Shown: in pieces, positions 42,797 through 51,299 of the stretch
Layout: each line of letters opens with the position of its first letter
Numbering within the stretch: position 1 is the stretch's first letter
Assembly (NCBI GenBank): GCA_900696515.1
Contig: CAADGK010000079.1
Coordinates: 1 to 64,000 of the forward strand
Origin: an uncultured Nitrosospira sp.
GTDB lineage: Bacteria; Nitrospirota; Nitrospiria; Nitrospirales; Nitrospiraceae
Length of the DNA: 64,000 nucleotides
Direction: 5' to 3'
The notes under the pieces: generated by a model
Told to the model about the DNA's origin: nothing
Databases searched by the model: none
The model's input: the letters and a program-made list of their open reading frames with translations, nothing else
Translations under genes and position numbers: made by a program

Positions 42797-43606
42797 ATGT
42801 ACGAAGAACCCTATCGGTGGGTCGAAGCGGTCGGGAATCGCCGGCAGTACCTTGATGCGCAGTTTGCACAGGGGAGCCCGGTTGTCGGCGTATCATGCGA
42901 CCAGGGCATTCTCCTGATGACGATGAGCAAAGGCACTCCCAAGTTGTATGAAATCTATGATCGTCTCGCACTCGGCGGAATGGGACATCCGGCCGATCTC
43001 GAGAAGCTGCGGTTCACGCTGTTGGAAATGGCGCATGTCGAGGGATTCAATCGTTCCGCCTCCGATGTGACGGGGAGTCGTCTAATCAAGTACGGCATTG
43101 CCCCGGTCGTCAAACAGGCGTTTGAGGAGGTGTTCAAAGCTCCGTTTATTGCAAAACTCCTGCTGGGGGAGTTGGGTCAGAAGGCCGGGAAAGACGGTTT
43201 TCTCACCATTAACTATGATGGAGTGTTCGAAGAGAAGAATCGGTATGCAGTACTTGCGGCAAGTTCGTCGGTTGAGCAGCGGATGGTGGAGTATCTTCGA
43301 CCGCAGTCTTGCGTGTCGTTGAAAGACGCCGTGGATCTCGCGATTCACGCCTGGGCAATCGGTGATCGAGCGCAGCGGCACACGGATGACACCGGAGGGG
43401 ATCCGAAGGACGGGAAGGGAAGTTCCGATCAGCCGGTAGCGGACTCCCAGACCCTGATGACTCATATACGCCAATGCATGCAGGGAAAGTCCATCGAATG
43501 TGTGCTGCTGGATCGCCATGTGGCAGGAACCTCCAAGTATCGGACACTCGGGTCTGGCGAATTGGAGACGTTGCTTCCCAAGGACCTGAGTTCGGCACTC
43601 ACGTAA
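42797..43606 (+). CDS. prcA: 20S proteasome alpha subunit
   Basis: A 269-aa protein of the proteasome alpha type: MYEEPYRWVEAVGNRRQYLDAQF at the N-terminus (gate region) followed by the Ntn fold (SPVVGVSCDQGILLMTMSKG, KLYEIYDRLALGGMGHPADLEKL) without a catalytic Thr. The C-terminal part has a charged insertion (about 195-220, DDTGGDPKDGKGSSD) likely to form a loop at the outer face. It forms the ring that contacts the ATPase. pafA follows 4 bp downstream. Confidence 0.92.
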   Translation: MYEEPYRWVEAVGNRRQYLDAQFAQGSPVVGVSCDQGILLMTMSKGTPKLYEIYDRLALGGMGHPADLEKLRFTLLEMAHVEGFNRSASDVTGSRLIKYGIAPVVKQAFEEVFKAPFIAKLLLGELGQKAGKDGFLTINYDGVFEEKNRYAVLAASSSVEQRMVEYLRPQSCVSLKDAVDLAIHAWAIGDRAQRHTDDTGGDPKDGKGSSDQPVADSQTLMTHIRQCMQGKSIECVLLDRHVAGTSKYRTLGSGELETLLPKDLSSALT

Positions 43607-43610
43607 GCAT

Positions 43611-45098
43611 ATGTTGCATCGAATTTTTGGTTTGGAAACCGAGTACGGGCTCTTGATCCACGAGGACCGGCCTGACCATTCCCCAACCTGGTTTGCCCAT
43701 CACATCAGAAATCATCTGTTCCAGGTGCAGCGTCGAGGCGTGCTGGATCTCCACCATCGCGGCCATGATGAGCCGCCTGGAAATGGGGGATTTATCACGA
43801 ACGGCGGCCGGATCTACCTGGATATGGGACATTTAGAGTATGCATCTCCCGAATGTCACTCCCTCACGGATGTTGTGGCGTCTGACCGTGCCGGAGATCT
43901 CTTGCTGCAGCGGGCGATCGAAGATCTTGGTTTGTCCGGGCACGTATCGCTGATCAAGAACAACATCGACCATGAGACGGACGCGACCTTTGGCTCACAT
44001 GAAAATTATCTTGTCTCTCGTCGATTTCCGTTTTCAAGGCGTGGACTGGCACCGTTCGTGACGTTTCTGGTCACCAGGCAGATCTTTACGGGAGCCGGGC
44101 GCATCGGTGCAGCCAGTCCGCAGGATGCCTGGATCCAGGTGGATCGATTGATTGTTCCACGCGCGGCCGTCGGTGCCCGAGGTGGTTCGAACCTGCCGTT
44201 TCAAATTTCTCAACGGAGCGACTACATCGTCAATGATTTCTTCGAGTGGGTGCAGCACAATCGGGCGATTGTGAACACGAGAGATGAACCGTTGGCCGAT
44301 CCCAACGAATTTCGTCGGATTCATTTGCTCTTGGGCGATTCCAATATGGCTGAGTATGCGACGGCATTGAAACTTGGTGTGACCGGATTGGTCTTGCAGC
44401 TGATTGAAGAAGGGCATGCCCCTCAGCATTTGGAGATCGATGAACCGGTGGAGGCACTACAAGAAATCTCCCAGGACCAAGAGCGGAACTGGGTCGTTCG
44501 GCTTCAGTCTCAGCGAACAATATCGGCGATTGATATTCAGGAACAGTTTCTTGATTGTGCCATCAGGCATTGTCAGGGACAGGATCAGGAAACTGATTGG
44601 GTCATTGCGCAATGGGCTTCGGTCCTCAATGATCTGCGCGGGGATTATCAGAAGCTGATTGGCCGTGTGGATTGGGCCTCAAAGCTTTGGCTGCTGGAAT
44701 GTTTCAGAGAAGCCGAACGAGTGGACTGGAGCGATCCTCTGCTCAAGAGTTTGGATTTGGAGTATCACAACTTGAATTCGGCAAAAGGACTCTACCATGG
44801 GCTTCTGGAGGAAGGACGAGTCCCGCGCATGACGACAGATGCGTTGATTCAGATTGCGACGGATGAGGCTCCCAAGAATACACGCGCCTATGGGCGCAGT
44901 GCGTTGGTCAGGCACCTCTTGGAAGGCAGAGCTCCTGCGGATCCCGAGCGATCGGCATCCCCTGATGGGCTATTTCCTGCCTATGTGATCAATTGGTCAA
45001 TTTTCCAAATCCGAGGTCATGCCCCTTTCCCCATGCCGGATCCGTTCAAAACCTACCTGGACGATGTGCGGGCGCATCTTGAACCCAGTATTGCCTAA
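43611..45098 (+). CDS. pafA: Pup/UBact ligase PafA
   Basis: A 495-aa ligase joining the deamidated modifier to substrate lysines through a phosphorylated Glu intermediate. N-terminus RIFGLETEYGLLI contains the nucleotide-binding Glu, and GGRIYLDMGHLEYASPEC carries the catalytic Asp. It lacks the acidic Dop loop, which sets it apart from its paralogue at 40211. It closes the operon in the actinobacterial gene order. The gene starts 4 bp after prcA, so translation is probably coupled. Confidence 0.93.
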   Translation: MLHRIFGLETEYGLLIHEDRPDHSPTWFAHHIRNHLFQVQRRGVLDLHHRGHDEPPGNGGFITNGGRIYLDMGHLEYASPECHSLTDVVASDRAGDLLLQRAIEDLGLSGHVSLIKNNIDHETDATFGSHENYLVSRRFPFSRRGLAPFVTFLVTRQIFTGAGRIGAASPQDAWIQVDRLIVPRAAVGARGGSNLPFQISQRSDYIVNDFFEWVQHNRAIVNTRDEPLADPNEFRRIHLLLGDSNMAEYATALKLGVTGLVLQLIEEGHAPQHLEIDEPVEALQEISQDQERNWVVRLQSQRTISAIDIQEQFLDCAIRHCQGQDQETDWVIAQWASVLNDLRGDYQKLIGRVDWASKLWLLECFREAERVDWSDPLLKSLDLEYHNLNSAKGLYHGLLEEGRVPRMTTDALIQIATDEAPKNTRAYGRSALVRHLLEGRAPADPERSASPDGLFPAYVINWSIFQIRGHAPFPMPDPFKTYLDDVRAHLEPSIA

Positions 45099-45205
45099 AC
45101 AGTCCGGTCAAACGTTCCTTGTCATTCATGGCGTGGGGTTTTTCCTATGCGGATGAGGTTAGGAAGAGCGCAGTTCCTCCCCGCGCAACTTGCGCGAGAC
45201 GCGCC

Positions 45206-46219
45206 TCATGATCGCTTTGGCCGCATTCCATGCAAGAAATCCACGATTCGATTCTCCGCCCAATAGGGATCTTCGCCTTGGCGTCGGCCCTGGTAGAAGC
45301 CGCAATGTCCTCCATGCTGGGGCGCAACCACCGCGATCTGAGGGTGCTCCTGAATCTTCGCTTCGGTGAACATTGTGTAGGGAATGAATGGATCATCTTG
45401 TGCCGTGATGATAAGAGTCGGTACCGCGATCTTATCGAGCACGTGTCGCGATCCAGCCCGATCGTAATAGTCGGCGCCGTCTCGATAGCCGCCGTCACGG
45501 GCGGTATAGCAGTCATCAAATTCGCTGATGGTGGTGATGTGGCCAAGCATGGAGAGGTCCCATTTCCCCGGGAATAAGGAGGCCTTTCGTCGTAAGCGCG
45601 CTTTTAGTCTCGTGACAAAATGACGGTGATAAATCCAATTACGTGGTGCTTCTAGGGCACGGGCGCAGATGGTCGGGTTGATGTTCGGACATACGGCGGC
45701 CACTCCGGCCAAAGCCACTTCGGTCTGTCCTAGTTCGCCAGCCGCTTTGAGCACAAGGTTGCCACCCATAGAATAGCCGACCATCCAGATTCGATCGAGA
45801 CCATCACGGTGAACAAGCTCCTTGACGATCGCCCGGTAATCACTGCTAAGTCCACTGTTGTAGAGCGTTGGCGACAGGTGTTCGGTCCCACCACAGGTCC
45901 GCTGGTTCAGGCGGATGACGTTGAATCCAGAACGGAAGGCTTTGGCTGCGATTCCCCGCATGTATCGCGATTCGCTGGAGCCTTCTAAGCCATGGATCAG
46001 AATGACGGTCGGAAAAACCTTGCGATCATCTTGCCAATGGCAGAATCCATGAAGCTGTGATTGTGGCTCAACGGAAAAGTATCGCGACTCCTGAGGCAAG
46101 TTCGCCAGAGAGGTCTCTCGCGGCACATAGCGGGGTATGACGGTCATGAGATGAGTATTTTTGAGGGGCAGCGGAGGCTGAAAGGACAATGCCAGCTCAA
46201 GCACGGTAGGGTTCGTCAT
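45206..46219 (-). CDS. YheT-family alpha/beta hydrolase
   Basis: A 337-aa esterase or lipase-like protein. Nucleophile elbow GYSMGG (Ser about 149), oxyanion segment ILIHGLEGSSES, acid in ITAQDDPFIPY, and His in HGGHCGFYQG complete the triad. The YheT family is cytoplasmic, with unclear substrates. The gene converges on pafA with a gap of about 107 bp. An SD-like AAGGA lies rather far from ATG 46219, so the start could be slightly different. Confidence 0.9.
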   Translation of the reverse strand: MTNPTVLELALSFQPPLPLKNTHLMTVIPRYVPRETSLANLPQESRYFSVEPQSQLHGFCHWQDDRKVFPTVILIHGLEGSSESRYMRGIAAKAFRSGFNVIRLNQRTCGGTEHLSPTLYNSGLSSDYRAIVKELVHRDGLDRIWMVGYSMGGNLVLKAAGELGQTEVALAGVAAVCPNINPTICARALEAPRNWIYHRHFVTRLKARLRRKASLFPGKWDLSMLGHITTISEFDDCYTARDGGYRDGADYYDRAGSRHVLDKIAVPTLIITAQDDPFIPYTMFTEAKIQEHPQIAVVAPQHGGHCGFYQGRRQGEDPYWAENRIVDFLHGMRPKRS

Positions 46220-46618
46220 AGGATCAAGTATGGTACGCTTCCTTTCTGATGCGGATGAGGTGTGGAGAGCCTTAGTGTCAACTTATTATGGTGTCAACAA
46301 GTAAGGCATGGGTGGCCCCGCCACATATTCTAACGGAGGGATTATGCTGACGGCTACAGGGGATGTCATGAGACGTTGCTATGAGAGAGGGTAGACTCTC
46401 TCAGGAGATGGCAACATTGCATGAAAAGCGGGAATGCCGGCTTTTGTAGATCACTTCCTCCAGGTAGGTCATATTCAGGAATAGTTCGATACGGCACCTA
46501 TACTGGTCAACCAGATGGCGTTGCAGGAGAGGAGATGTAGCCTCTTGAACCGGAAAGGCACTCCAGAACGGAGTTCATTGCTAAGAATGTTGAGAAGGAT
46601 ATAGCAATGACCGTGTAA
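46220..46618. other. Intergenic stretch between YheT and tRNA-Asn
   Basis: About 400 bp. It holds the YheT promoter region, a 16-codon frame with a good SD (46344-46394, probably chance) and a hairpin AAAAGC...GCTTTT (46424-46445). No other gene seen. Confidence 0.45.
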
Positions 46619-46694
46619 TGGCTCCCCGGGCAGGACTCGAACCTGCGACCAGCCGGTTAACAGCCGGCTGCTCTACCAACTGAGCTACCGGGGA
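46619..46694 (-). tRNA. tRNA-Asn(GTT), CCA encoded
   Basis: Reading the minus strand, the acceptor TCCCCGG pairs with CCGGGGA, followed by GCTC/GAGC D arm, GCCGG/CCGGC anticodon stem with loop CTGTTAA (anticodon GTT), CAGG-type T arm and an encoded CCA. All stems close. The gene lies between YheT and the helical protein 46758-47027, with no sign of an inserted element beside it. Confidence 0.96.
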
Positions 46695-46757
46695 ACAGAA
46701 GTGCTATTCAATGAGAGGCGTATTCTAGCAAAACTTTTTGTGGAATAGGGAGATTTT

Positions 46758-47027
46758 TTAAATGTCAAAGTCCTCGGTCTCGTCTTCATCTGAGGAGGCA
46801 TCTGTATTGCCCTCTGCCAATGCAGCATAGTGTTTTGCCCACGTGAGGTAGAGATTTCCACTGTCGCGCATGGTGTCAGCTGCCTTGACTAGCTTTTCGA
46901 CGAGATCGGGGTCTTTACCTGTCGCGTCAATCACTGCTGCTCGACGCTCAATGGCTCGAGGGTACTCATTAATCAATCCGGCAATCTCTCGCAGGAGTTC
47001 GTTGATGACGTTATCTTCATGTTCCAT
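46758..47027 (-). CDS. Hypothetical acidic helical protein
   Basis: An 89-aa protein from ATG 47027 (AAGGT upstream), helical throughout (VINELLREIAGLINEYPRAIERRAAVI, DPDLVEKLVKAADTMRDSG), with an acidic tail (SSDEDETEDFDI). I do not recognise a family. It lies just beyond the terminator of the 2-oxoacid oxidoreductase operon and probably has its own promoter, although read-through is possible. Confidence 0.65.
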   Translation of the reverse strand: MEHEDNVINELLREIAGLINEYPRAIERRAAVIDATGKDPDLVEKLVKAADTMRDSGNLYLTWAKHYAALAEGNTDASSDEDETEDFDI

Positions 47028-47052
47028 GTCGGTACCTTGCGGGTCGCCAAGA

Positions 47053-47086
47053 AAAAGCCCCATAGCACTGACGCTATGGGGCTTTT
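47053..47086 (-). terminator. Rho-independent terminator of the 2-oxoacid oxidoreductase operon
   Basis: A 14-bp perfect stem (AAAAGCCCCATAGC / GCTATGGGGCTTTT) with a 6-nt loop, 20 bp past the stop of the ferredoxin-like subunit. Read on the minus strand it ends in a T-run (47056-47052), making it a classic intrinsic terminator. Confidence 0.92.
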
Positions 47087-47105
47087 GAATTCAACCCGAT
47101 ATCGT

Positions 47106-47384
47106 TCAGCCCTGGTAGGCTTGTCCTAACGCCGCTGATTCACCTTTTTTGGTCATCAGTTGGCCGGTAGCACTGACGGCTTGCATGGTGATGGCGAAAT
47201 GCTTGGCTGCATCACATACGATGACGCAGAGTTCACACCCTTTACAGCGGTCGATGACGACTTCCGCAACCATCTTGTTGGTGTTTAAGTCCAGACAGTT
47301 TGCCTCGGGACAGTACATGATACACAGCCGGCAACCCTTCTTCGCTGTGCACTTTTCATCGATGACTTGCGCGACGTTATACAT
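47106..47384 (-). CDS. 2-oxoacid:ferredoxin oxidoreductase, ferredoxin-like subunit
   Basis: A 92-aa subunit with two cysteine-rich motifs: CTAKKGCRLCIMYCPEA and CKGCELCVIVCD. These bind two [4Fe-4S] clusters that carry electrons between the catalytic subunits and external ferredoxin. It is the last gene of the operon, 18 bp after the gamma subunit and followed by a strong terminator. Whether the enzyme uses pyruvate or 2-oxoglutarate cannot be told from this subunit. Confidence 0.92.
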   Translation of the reverse strand: MYNVAQVIDEKCTAKKGCRLCIMYCPEANCLDLNTNKMVAEVVIDRCKGCELCVIVCDAAKHFAITMQAVSATGQLMTKKGESAALGQAYQG

Positions 47385-47402
47385 GCAATGTAATTCCTTC
47401 TC

Positions 47403-48110
47403 TTACGCTGCAACGGCCGGATTGCCGACGCGCAGCTCGATCTTGTTCTTGTCAGCCCATTCACCAGCGATTTCATAAGCTGCCTTCACAGTGGCCAAAT
47501 TCTTAGCTAGCAGCATTTCCTTCTTGGCAAATTTCTTTTTAATGGCTTCATCCAAGGATGCGGTTCCTCCGGAAGCCACAAATTTCTTTCCAAACCGCTC
47601 TTGAAGCGCACCGTCGAGGGCCTCCATTGAGACACATCTAGTGATGCCCGAGACAGAACCGATCATCGCCATATTCGTCGACAGCTCGGTACCAGCCACT
47701 TGGATGGCTAATTCGGTACCGGCGATGTAAAACACCGCGACATTCAAGTCCTTGAGTCGATCGACATCCTCAGCGGACAGTAACGGCTGCGCGGAATTGA
47801 TGATGACGACGCCGCCTTCCTTTACACCTGAATAAAACGGCATGGTGTAACTCTTTCCCATGGTAATCACTTGAGGATGAAAAACCTGAATGACATCGGG
47901 AAACACCAACTCGCCACGGTCATAGATTCTCTCAATGCCAATGCGGCAATAGCTCTCTGCCGGAGCCATGCGCTTCTCGGCACCGAAAAACGGGTTGGAG
48001 ATTGAGAACTTACCATCTCGGTTGGCAGCCATGGCCAAGACATGAGCTGCGGTAACCGCACCCTGTCCGCCCAATCCTGACATCCGGATATTCAATCGTC
48101 TCTTAATCAT
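47403..48110 (-). CDS. 2-oxoacid:ferredoxin oxidoreductase, gamma subunit
   Basis: A 235-aa subunit of the PFOR gamma family. N-terminal glycine motif RMSGLGGQGAVTAAHVLA, then FFGAEKRMAPAESYCRIG, both characteristic. It contacts coenzyme A and the other subunits. SD GGAGG precedes ATG 48110. It lies 18 bp after beta and 18 bp before the ferredoxin subunit. Confidence 0.93.
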   Translation of the reverse strand: MIKRRLNIRMSGLGGQGAVTAAHVLAMAANRDGKFSISNPFFGAEKRMAPAESYCRIGIERIYDRGELVFPDVIQVFHPQVITMGKSYTMPFYSGVKEGGVVIINSAQPLLSAEDVDRLKDLNVAVFYIAGTELAIQVAGTELSTNMAMIGSVSGITRCVSMEALDGALQERFGKKFVASGGTASLDEAIKKKFAKKEMLLAKNLATVKAAYEIAGEWADKNKIELRVGNPAVAA

Positions 48111-48128
48111 GTCTGCCTCCGGTATAAA

Positions 48129-49037
48129 CTATGCCGACGCTTGTCCTGCTAGCTGCTTGGCGGCTGCTTTCCGTTCTTTATCTTTAGCTGCCAACTCTGC
48201 CAACAATTGTTTGGCTGGCTCGCTGATATATTCCTTGTAGGCAAACCGTTCAGTTGGCTTTTCCGAATCGCGCATTTCCTGCAAACCCTCCATGCTGTTC
48301 TTGCCGATTTCAAGAATGCATGGCGTATAAAGCTGGAGATAGGTCGGGCCGATTTCTCGGGCAACATGCACGGCGTTGCGGATGACCTTTTCAACGAGGG
48401 ATGGCTTGCTGACTGTGCAATTGACGACATAATGGCAGCCGGACTCACGGGCGATCTCCGGCAGCCGTACCTTATCGAACAACTTGCCAACCGGTGCCAT
48501 CTTGGCCACGAACCCCTTCTGCATGAGTCCACTTTCCTGGCCACCAGTGTTAGCGTAGAGTTCGTTATCGAAGCAGATGGTGGTGAACTTTTCCTGGCGG
48601 AACCAGGCCTGTAAGGTCATATCCAATCCGATGTCGACCGTCGCTCCGTCACCAGCAAGGACCACGACATCCTTCACTCTGCCAGGGAATCGAACGCTGA
48701 GTGCTCGTTTCAGACCAGATGCGATTGCGTTTTGATTGCCGAACAGCGAATGGATATTATGGACGGCAACCATCGGGAAGACCAAGCTTGTACAGCCGGT
48801 AGACCCGACCATTACCGTATCTTCCGGGTTCGGCAAGGACGCTAAAATGTACCGGAAGGCCATTGATTCGGGACAGCCGGCACATAGTGAATGTTGTTCA
48901 ATCAGTTCCTTTGAGGTTCCGATATCTTTCCACCCGCGATCTTCTTTGCCGTAGGTTGCACTCTTCACAAGGTCTTGATAGTCCGACGGCATGATGTCAT
49001 ATAGGGCTTCGGAGATTTGTATGCGTTCTTTGCTCAT
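48129..49037 (-). CDS. 2-oxoacid:ferredoxin oxidoreductase, beta (TPP-binding) subunit
   Basis: A 302-aa subunit that binds thiamine diphosphate through GDGATVDIGLDMTLQAWFRQEKFTTICFDNELYANTGGQ (the GDG...N motif). CAGCPES and GSTGCTS supply Cys ligands for a cluster near the cofactor, with a further Cys (YVVNC) in the second half. SD GAGGAGG before ATG 49037 is strong. In the reductive TCA cycle this enzyme carboxylates acetyl-CoA or succinyl-CoA using reduced ferredoxin. Confidence 0.94.
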   Translation of the reverse strand: MSKERIQISEALYDIMPSDYQDLVKSATYGKEDRGWKDIGTSKELIEQHSLCAGCPESMAFRYILASLPNPEDTVMVGSTGCTSLVFPMVAVHNIHSLFGNQNAIASGLKRALSVRFPGRVKDVVVLAGDGATVDIGLDMTLQAWFRQEKFTTICFDNELYANTGGQESGLMQKGFVAKMAPVGKLFDKVRLPEIARESGCHYVVNCTVSKPSLVEKVIRNAVHVAREIGPTYLQLYTPCILEIGKNSMEGLQEMRDSEKPTERFAYKEYISEPAKQLLAELAAKDKERKAAAKQLAGQASA

Positions 49038-49090
49038 ATATCCTCCTCAGTATCGCTTGTTAGGGCGCACAGGTTTGAGGTCCAACAGTT

Positions 49091-50302
49091 TCAGCTTCCA
49101 CGACCAGCCATGGAGAAGGTTTTCATCCCTAGGGCGGTCTTGATTTCCGACACGATAATCTCAGGCGGCATGGTCATTCCGCCGCAGACGTGCGGGCCGG
49201 CATGGACACGCTGGGAGTTCGGGACTGTGGCTCGAATTTCTTTAGCCAGCCATCCGGTCACATTGAACTCCGGTACAAAGATATGCTTTGCGTTCTTGGT
49301 CGCCTGTCGAATCTCTTCCTCTGGCCATGGGCGGAGTGCTTTCACCTTCACAAGACCGCATCGCACGCCTTCGTCTTCCAGCATGCGGATGGCTTCACGC
49401 CCCTGTGAAACAGCCGTACCTGAAGCCACAATCACGATGTCTGCGTCCGTATTCTCCGTATCGACCAGACCATTCAGCCAATGGATCGTGTGCTTGCGTG
49501 AACGTTCAACAGCAGCCCAGATCTCCTGTTGCCAGCTAGCATGCGTTGCGTAGCTGATGTAGTTGCTCTTCATGACGAACGGATCACGCATCATGCGTAC
49601 GGGGGGACATTCCATATCCATGCATGGGACAGGCGATCGATAGGGGTCATAGGGGGGAAGGCACATGTCGGCCGGTGTGAGGTTCACCACGTCCTTTGTA
49701 TGCGTGACAAAAAAACCGTCACAACACAGTGCGAGCGGGAGGTGCACATCAGGCTCTTCAGACACGATGTACCCTTTCAGAATCCAATCAAAAAAGTCTT
49801 GAGCAGTTTCTGCATGCCACACCAACATACCGGTATTCAGAAGATACGCAATTTCGAGAGTGTCCGGTTGAATCGAAAGCGGTGAGTTGATCCCTCGACA
49901 GGTCACGATCATCTGAATCGGCAATCGGGCGCCAGCCCACATCGGAAAATTTTCCATGGCTCGCATGGTGCCAGGGCCTGCTGTTGTCGTAAACACGCGG
50001 GCTCCACCGAATGACGCCCCTGCACATTGCGACATCACGGCAAACTCGCTTTCTCCACGGAAGTAGTCACCGATATAGCCTTCGGCGAATAACTCGCCGA
50101 TTAACGCGGCGGCTTCACTCTGCGGCGTGATCGGGTAGGCGATCATGACATCGCAGCTTGCCCGGCGGATTGCTTCTTTGATGACCTCGCTGCCGGTGTA
50201 GAAGGAAGGCGTCCGCGGCGCTTCATTCATCATTTTCCAGGTATCTGTATAGGTTTGGCCTTTTTTATTCTTGGTGCCTATGATTGAGTGTGTATCCGCC
50301 AT
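49091..50302 (-). CDS. 2-oxoacid:ferredoxin oxidoreductase, alpha subunit
   Basis: A 403-aa subunit with the PFOR domain I (FYTGSEVIKEAIRRASCDVMIAYPITPQSE, FRGESEFAVMSQCAGASFGGARVFTTTAGPG) and domain II (VIVASGTAVSQGREAIRMLEDEGVRCGLVKVKALRPWPEEE). MADTHSII is the start chosen because AAGGAGG lies 8 bases before ATG 50302; the frame is open slightly upstream to 50323. Together with beta, gamma, the ferredoxin subunit and 50344-50979 it forms a five-gene enzyme. Confidence 0.94.
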   Translation of the reverse strand: MADTHSIIGTKNKKGQTYTDTWKMMNEAPRTPSFYTGSEVIKEAIRRASCDVMIAYPITPQSEAAALIGELFAEGYIGDYFRGESEFAVMSQCAGASFGGARVFTTTAGPGTMRAMENFPMWAGARLPIQMIVTCRGINSPLSIQPDTLEIAYLLNTGMLVWHAETAQDFFDWILKGYIVSEEPDVHLPLALCCDGFFVTHTKDVVNLTPADMCLPPYDPYRSPVPCMDMECPPVRMMRDPFVMKSNYISYATHASWQQEIWAAVERSRKHTIHWLNGLVDTENTDADIVIVASGTAVSQGREAIRMLEDEGVRCGLVKVKALRPWPEEEIRQATKNAKHIFVPEFNVTGWLAKEIRATVPNSQRVHAGPHVCGGMTMPPEIIVSEIKTALGMKTFSMAGRGS

Positions 50303-50343
50303 AAGTTCAGCCTCCTTATTCATGCGTTCTCAGGGGCAAGCAG

Positions 50344-50979
50344 TTAACTTGAAGCCCCATTCTTGGCTGATGTCAGCCGTGGTTGGACGGTCCCTTTCAA
50401 TCGTTTTACAGTATCGGCTAATCTCATAATCTTCTCGACCGAGGCATCGCGGAATGAGAGCATTGCGTCTTCATGACCTGCCTGAGCACACATGGCGATG
50501 GTATAGCAGGAGGTGCCTCCACGAATGATTTTCAACGATAGATTGGCCTGGTGGCAATGAACGCCGATGAACATGCAACAATCGATTTTATTATGCCAGA
50601 TCGTCAAATTCGGGTGATTCGGGTTGATCTCAACCTCGGGATTGATCTTGGGATATTTGGGACGATAGTCGGGCATAGGAATCAGCATCGGTTTTTGCCC
50701 GGGCTGAACGCATTCCTTCAGGGTATTGAAGAGATGACGAACAGCCGTGGCTTTCTTGGCCGCCTTCTCATTCCAGGCCCATAGAACGAGCGGTCCTGGG
50801 AAGATAGTTGGAACCTTGGCCATCAAAAATTGGCGAGCAGCCTCTTCATAGGCCTTATCTTCCGAAGTGATGACACCGTTAATATGAGCTTCTCCTGGAT
50901 TGGGCAAGCTAATTCCCATACTTGCAGCAGCCGGGGGAAGAAAGTGTTCGGGGCCTGGAAGCACACGATAGTCACTCAT
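50344..50979 (-). CDS. 2-oxoacid:ferredoxin oxidoreductase, accessory (epsilon-type) subunit
   Basis: A 211-aa protein heading the operon. The middle (HPNLTIWHNKIDCCMFIGVHCHQANLSLKIIRGGTSCYTIAMCAQAGHEDAMLSF) is rich in Cys and His and could hold a metal or cluster. Five-subunit oxidoreductases of this form are known from Hydrogenobacter and other aerobic reductive-TCA organisms, where extra subunits go with tolerance to oxygen. ATG 50979 follows a weak SD; an upstream GTG is alternative. It starts 41 bp before the alpha subunit. Confidence 0.8.
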   Translation of the reverse strand: MSDYRVLPGPEHFLPPAAASMGISLPNPGEAHINGVITSEDKAYEEAARQFLMAKVPTIFPGPLVLWAWNEKAAKKATAVRHLFNTLKECVQPGQKPMLIPMPDYRPKYPKINPEVEINPNHPNLTIWHNKIDCCMFIGVHCHQANLSLKIIRGGTSCYTIAMCAQAGHEDAMLSFRDASVEKIMRLADTVKRLKGTVQPRLTSAKNGASS

Positions 50980-51299
50980 CACAACCTACACTCCGAATAA
51001 AAATAAAGGTTTATGAAAAAACACCGTTTTTATGCACGTAGTTCGTTTAAGCACTTTAAGCTCTTTCTTAATCCGCTGCAAGACCACAGAAGCCCCACGC
51101 AGAGGAGATTTCGGAGCACTACAGAATTAGATAATTTAGGCCTTTTGCCCCTTATAGTCACAAATTCGGAGGGCACAATATCATTAGTGAGGGCAGTTCA
51201 TTATAGGTGTCGATCATTTAGATTGTCAACGAAGGCTCGACGAGAGCGCGAAGGGGCTGTACTCCGAGAATGAAGAATGATTCGCCCCTGGCATATCCT
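50980..51299. other. Leader region of the oxidoreductase operon
   Basis: About 320 bp with the promoter at 51200-51229 and an unusually long, AT-rich leader of about 210 nt before the first gene. An (A)-rich stretch near 50996-51020 marks the start of the leader on the coding side. No gene seen. Confidence 0.55.
51200..51229 (-). promoter_or_regulatory. Strong sigma70-type promoter of the oxidoreductase operon
   Basis: On the minus strand: TTGACA (51229-51224), 18-bp spacer, TATAAT (51205-51200). Both hexamers are perfect consensus. Transcription should begin near 51193, giving a leader of about 210 nt. Confidence 0.85.

Noticed and set aside
46344-46394. A 16-codon frame with a GGAGGG ribosome site
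   Set aside because: Too short and with no composition signal; a chance SD is likely.
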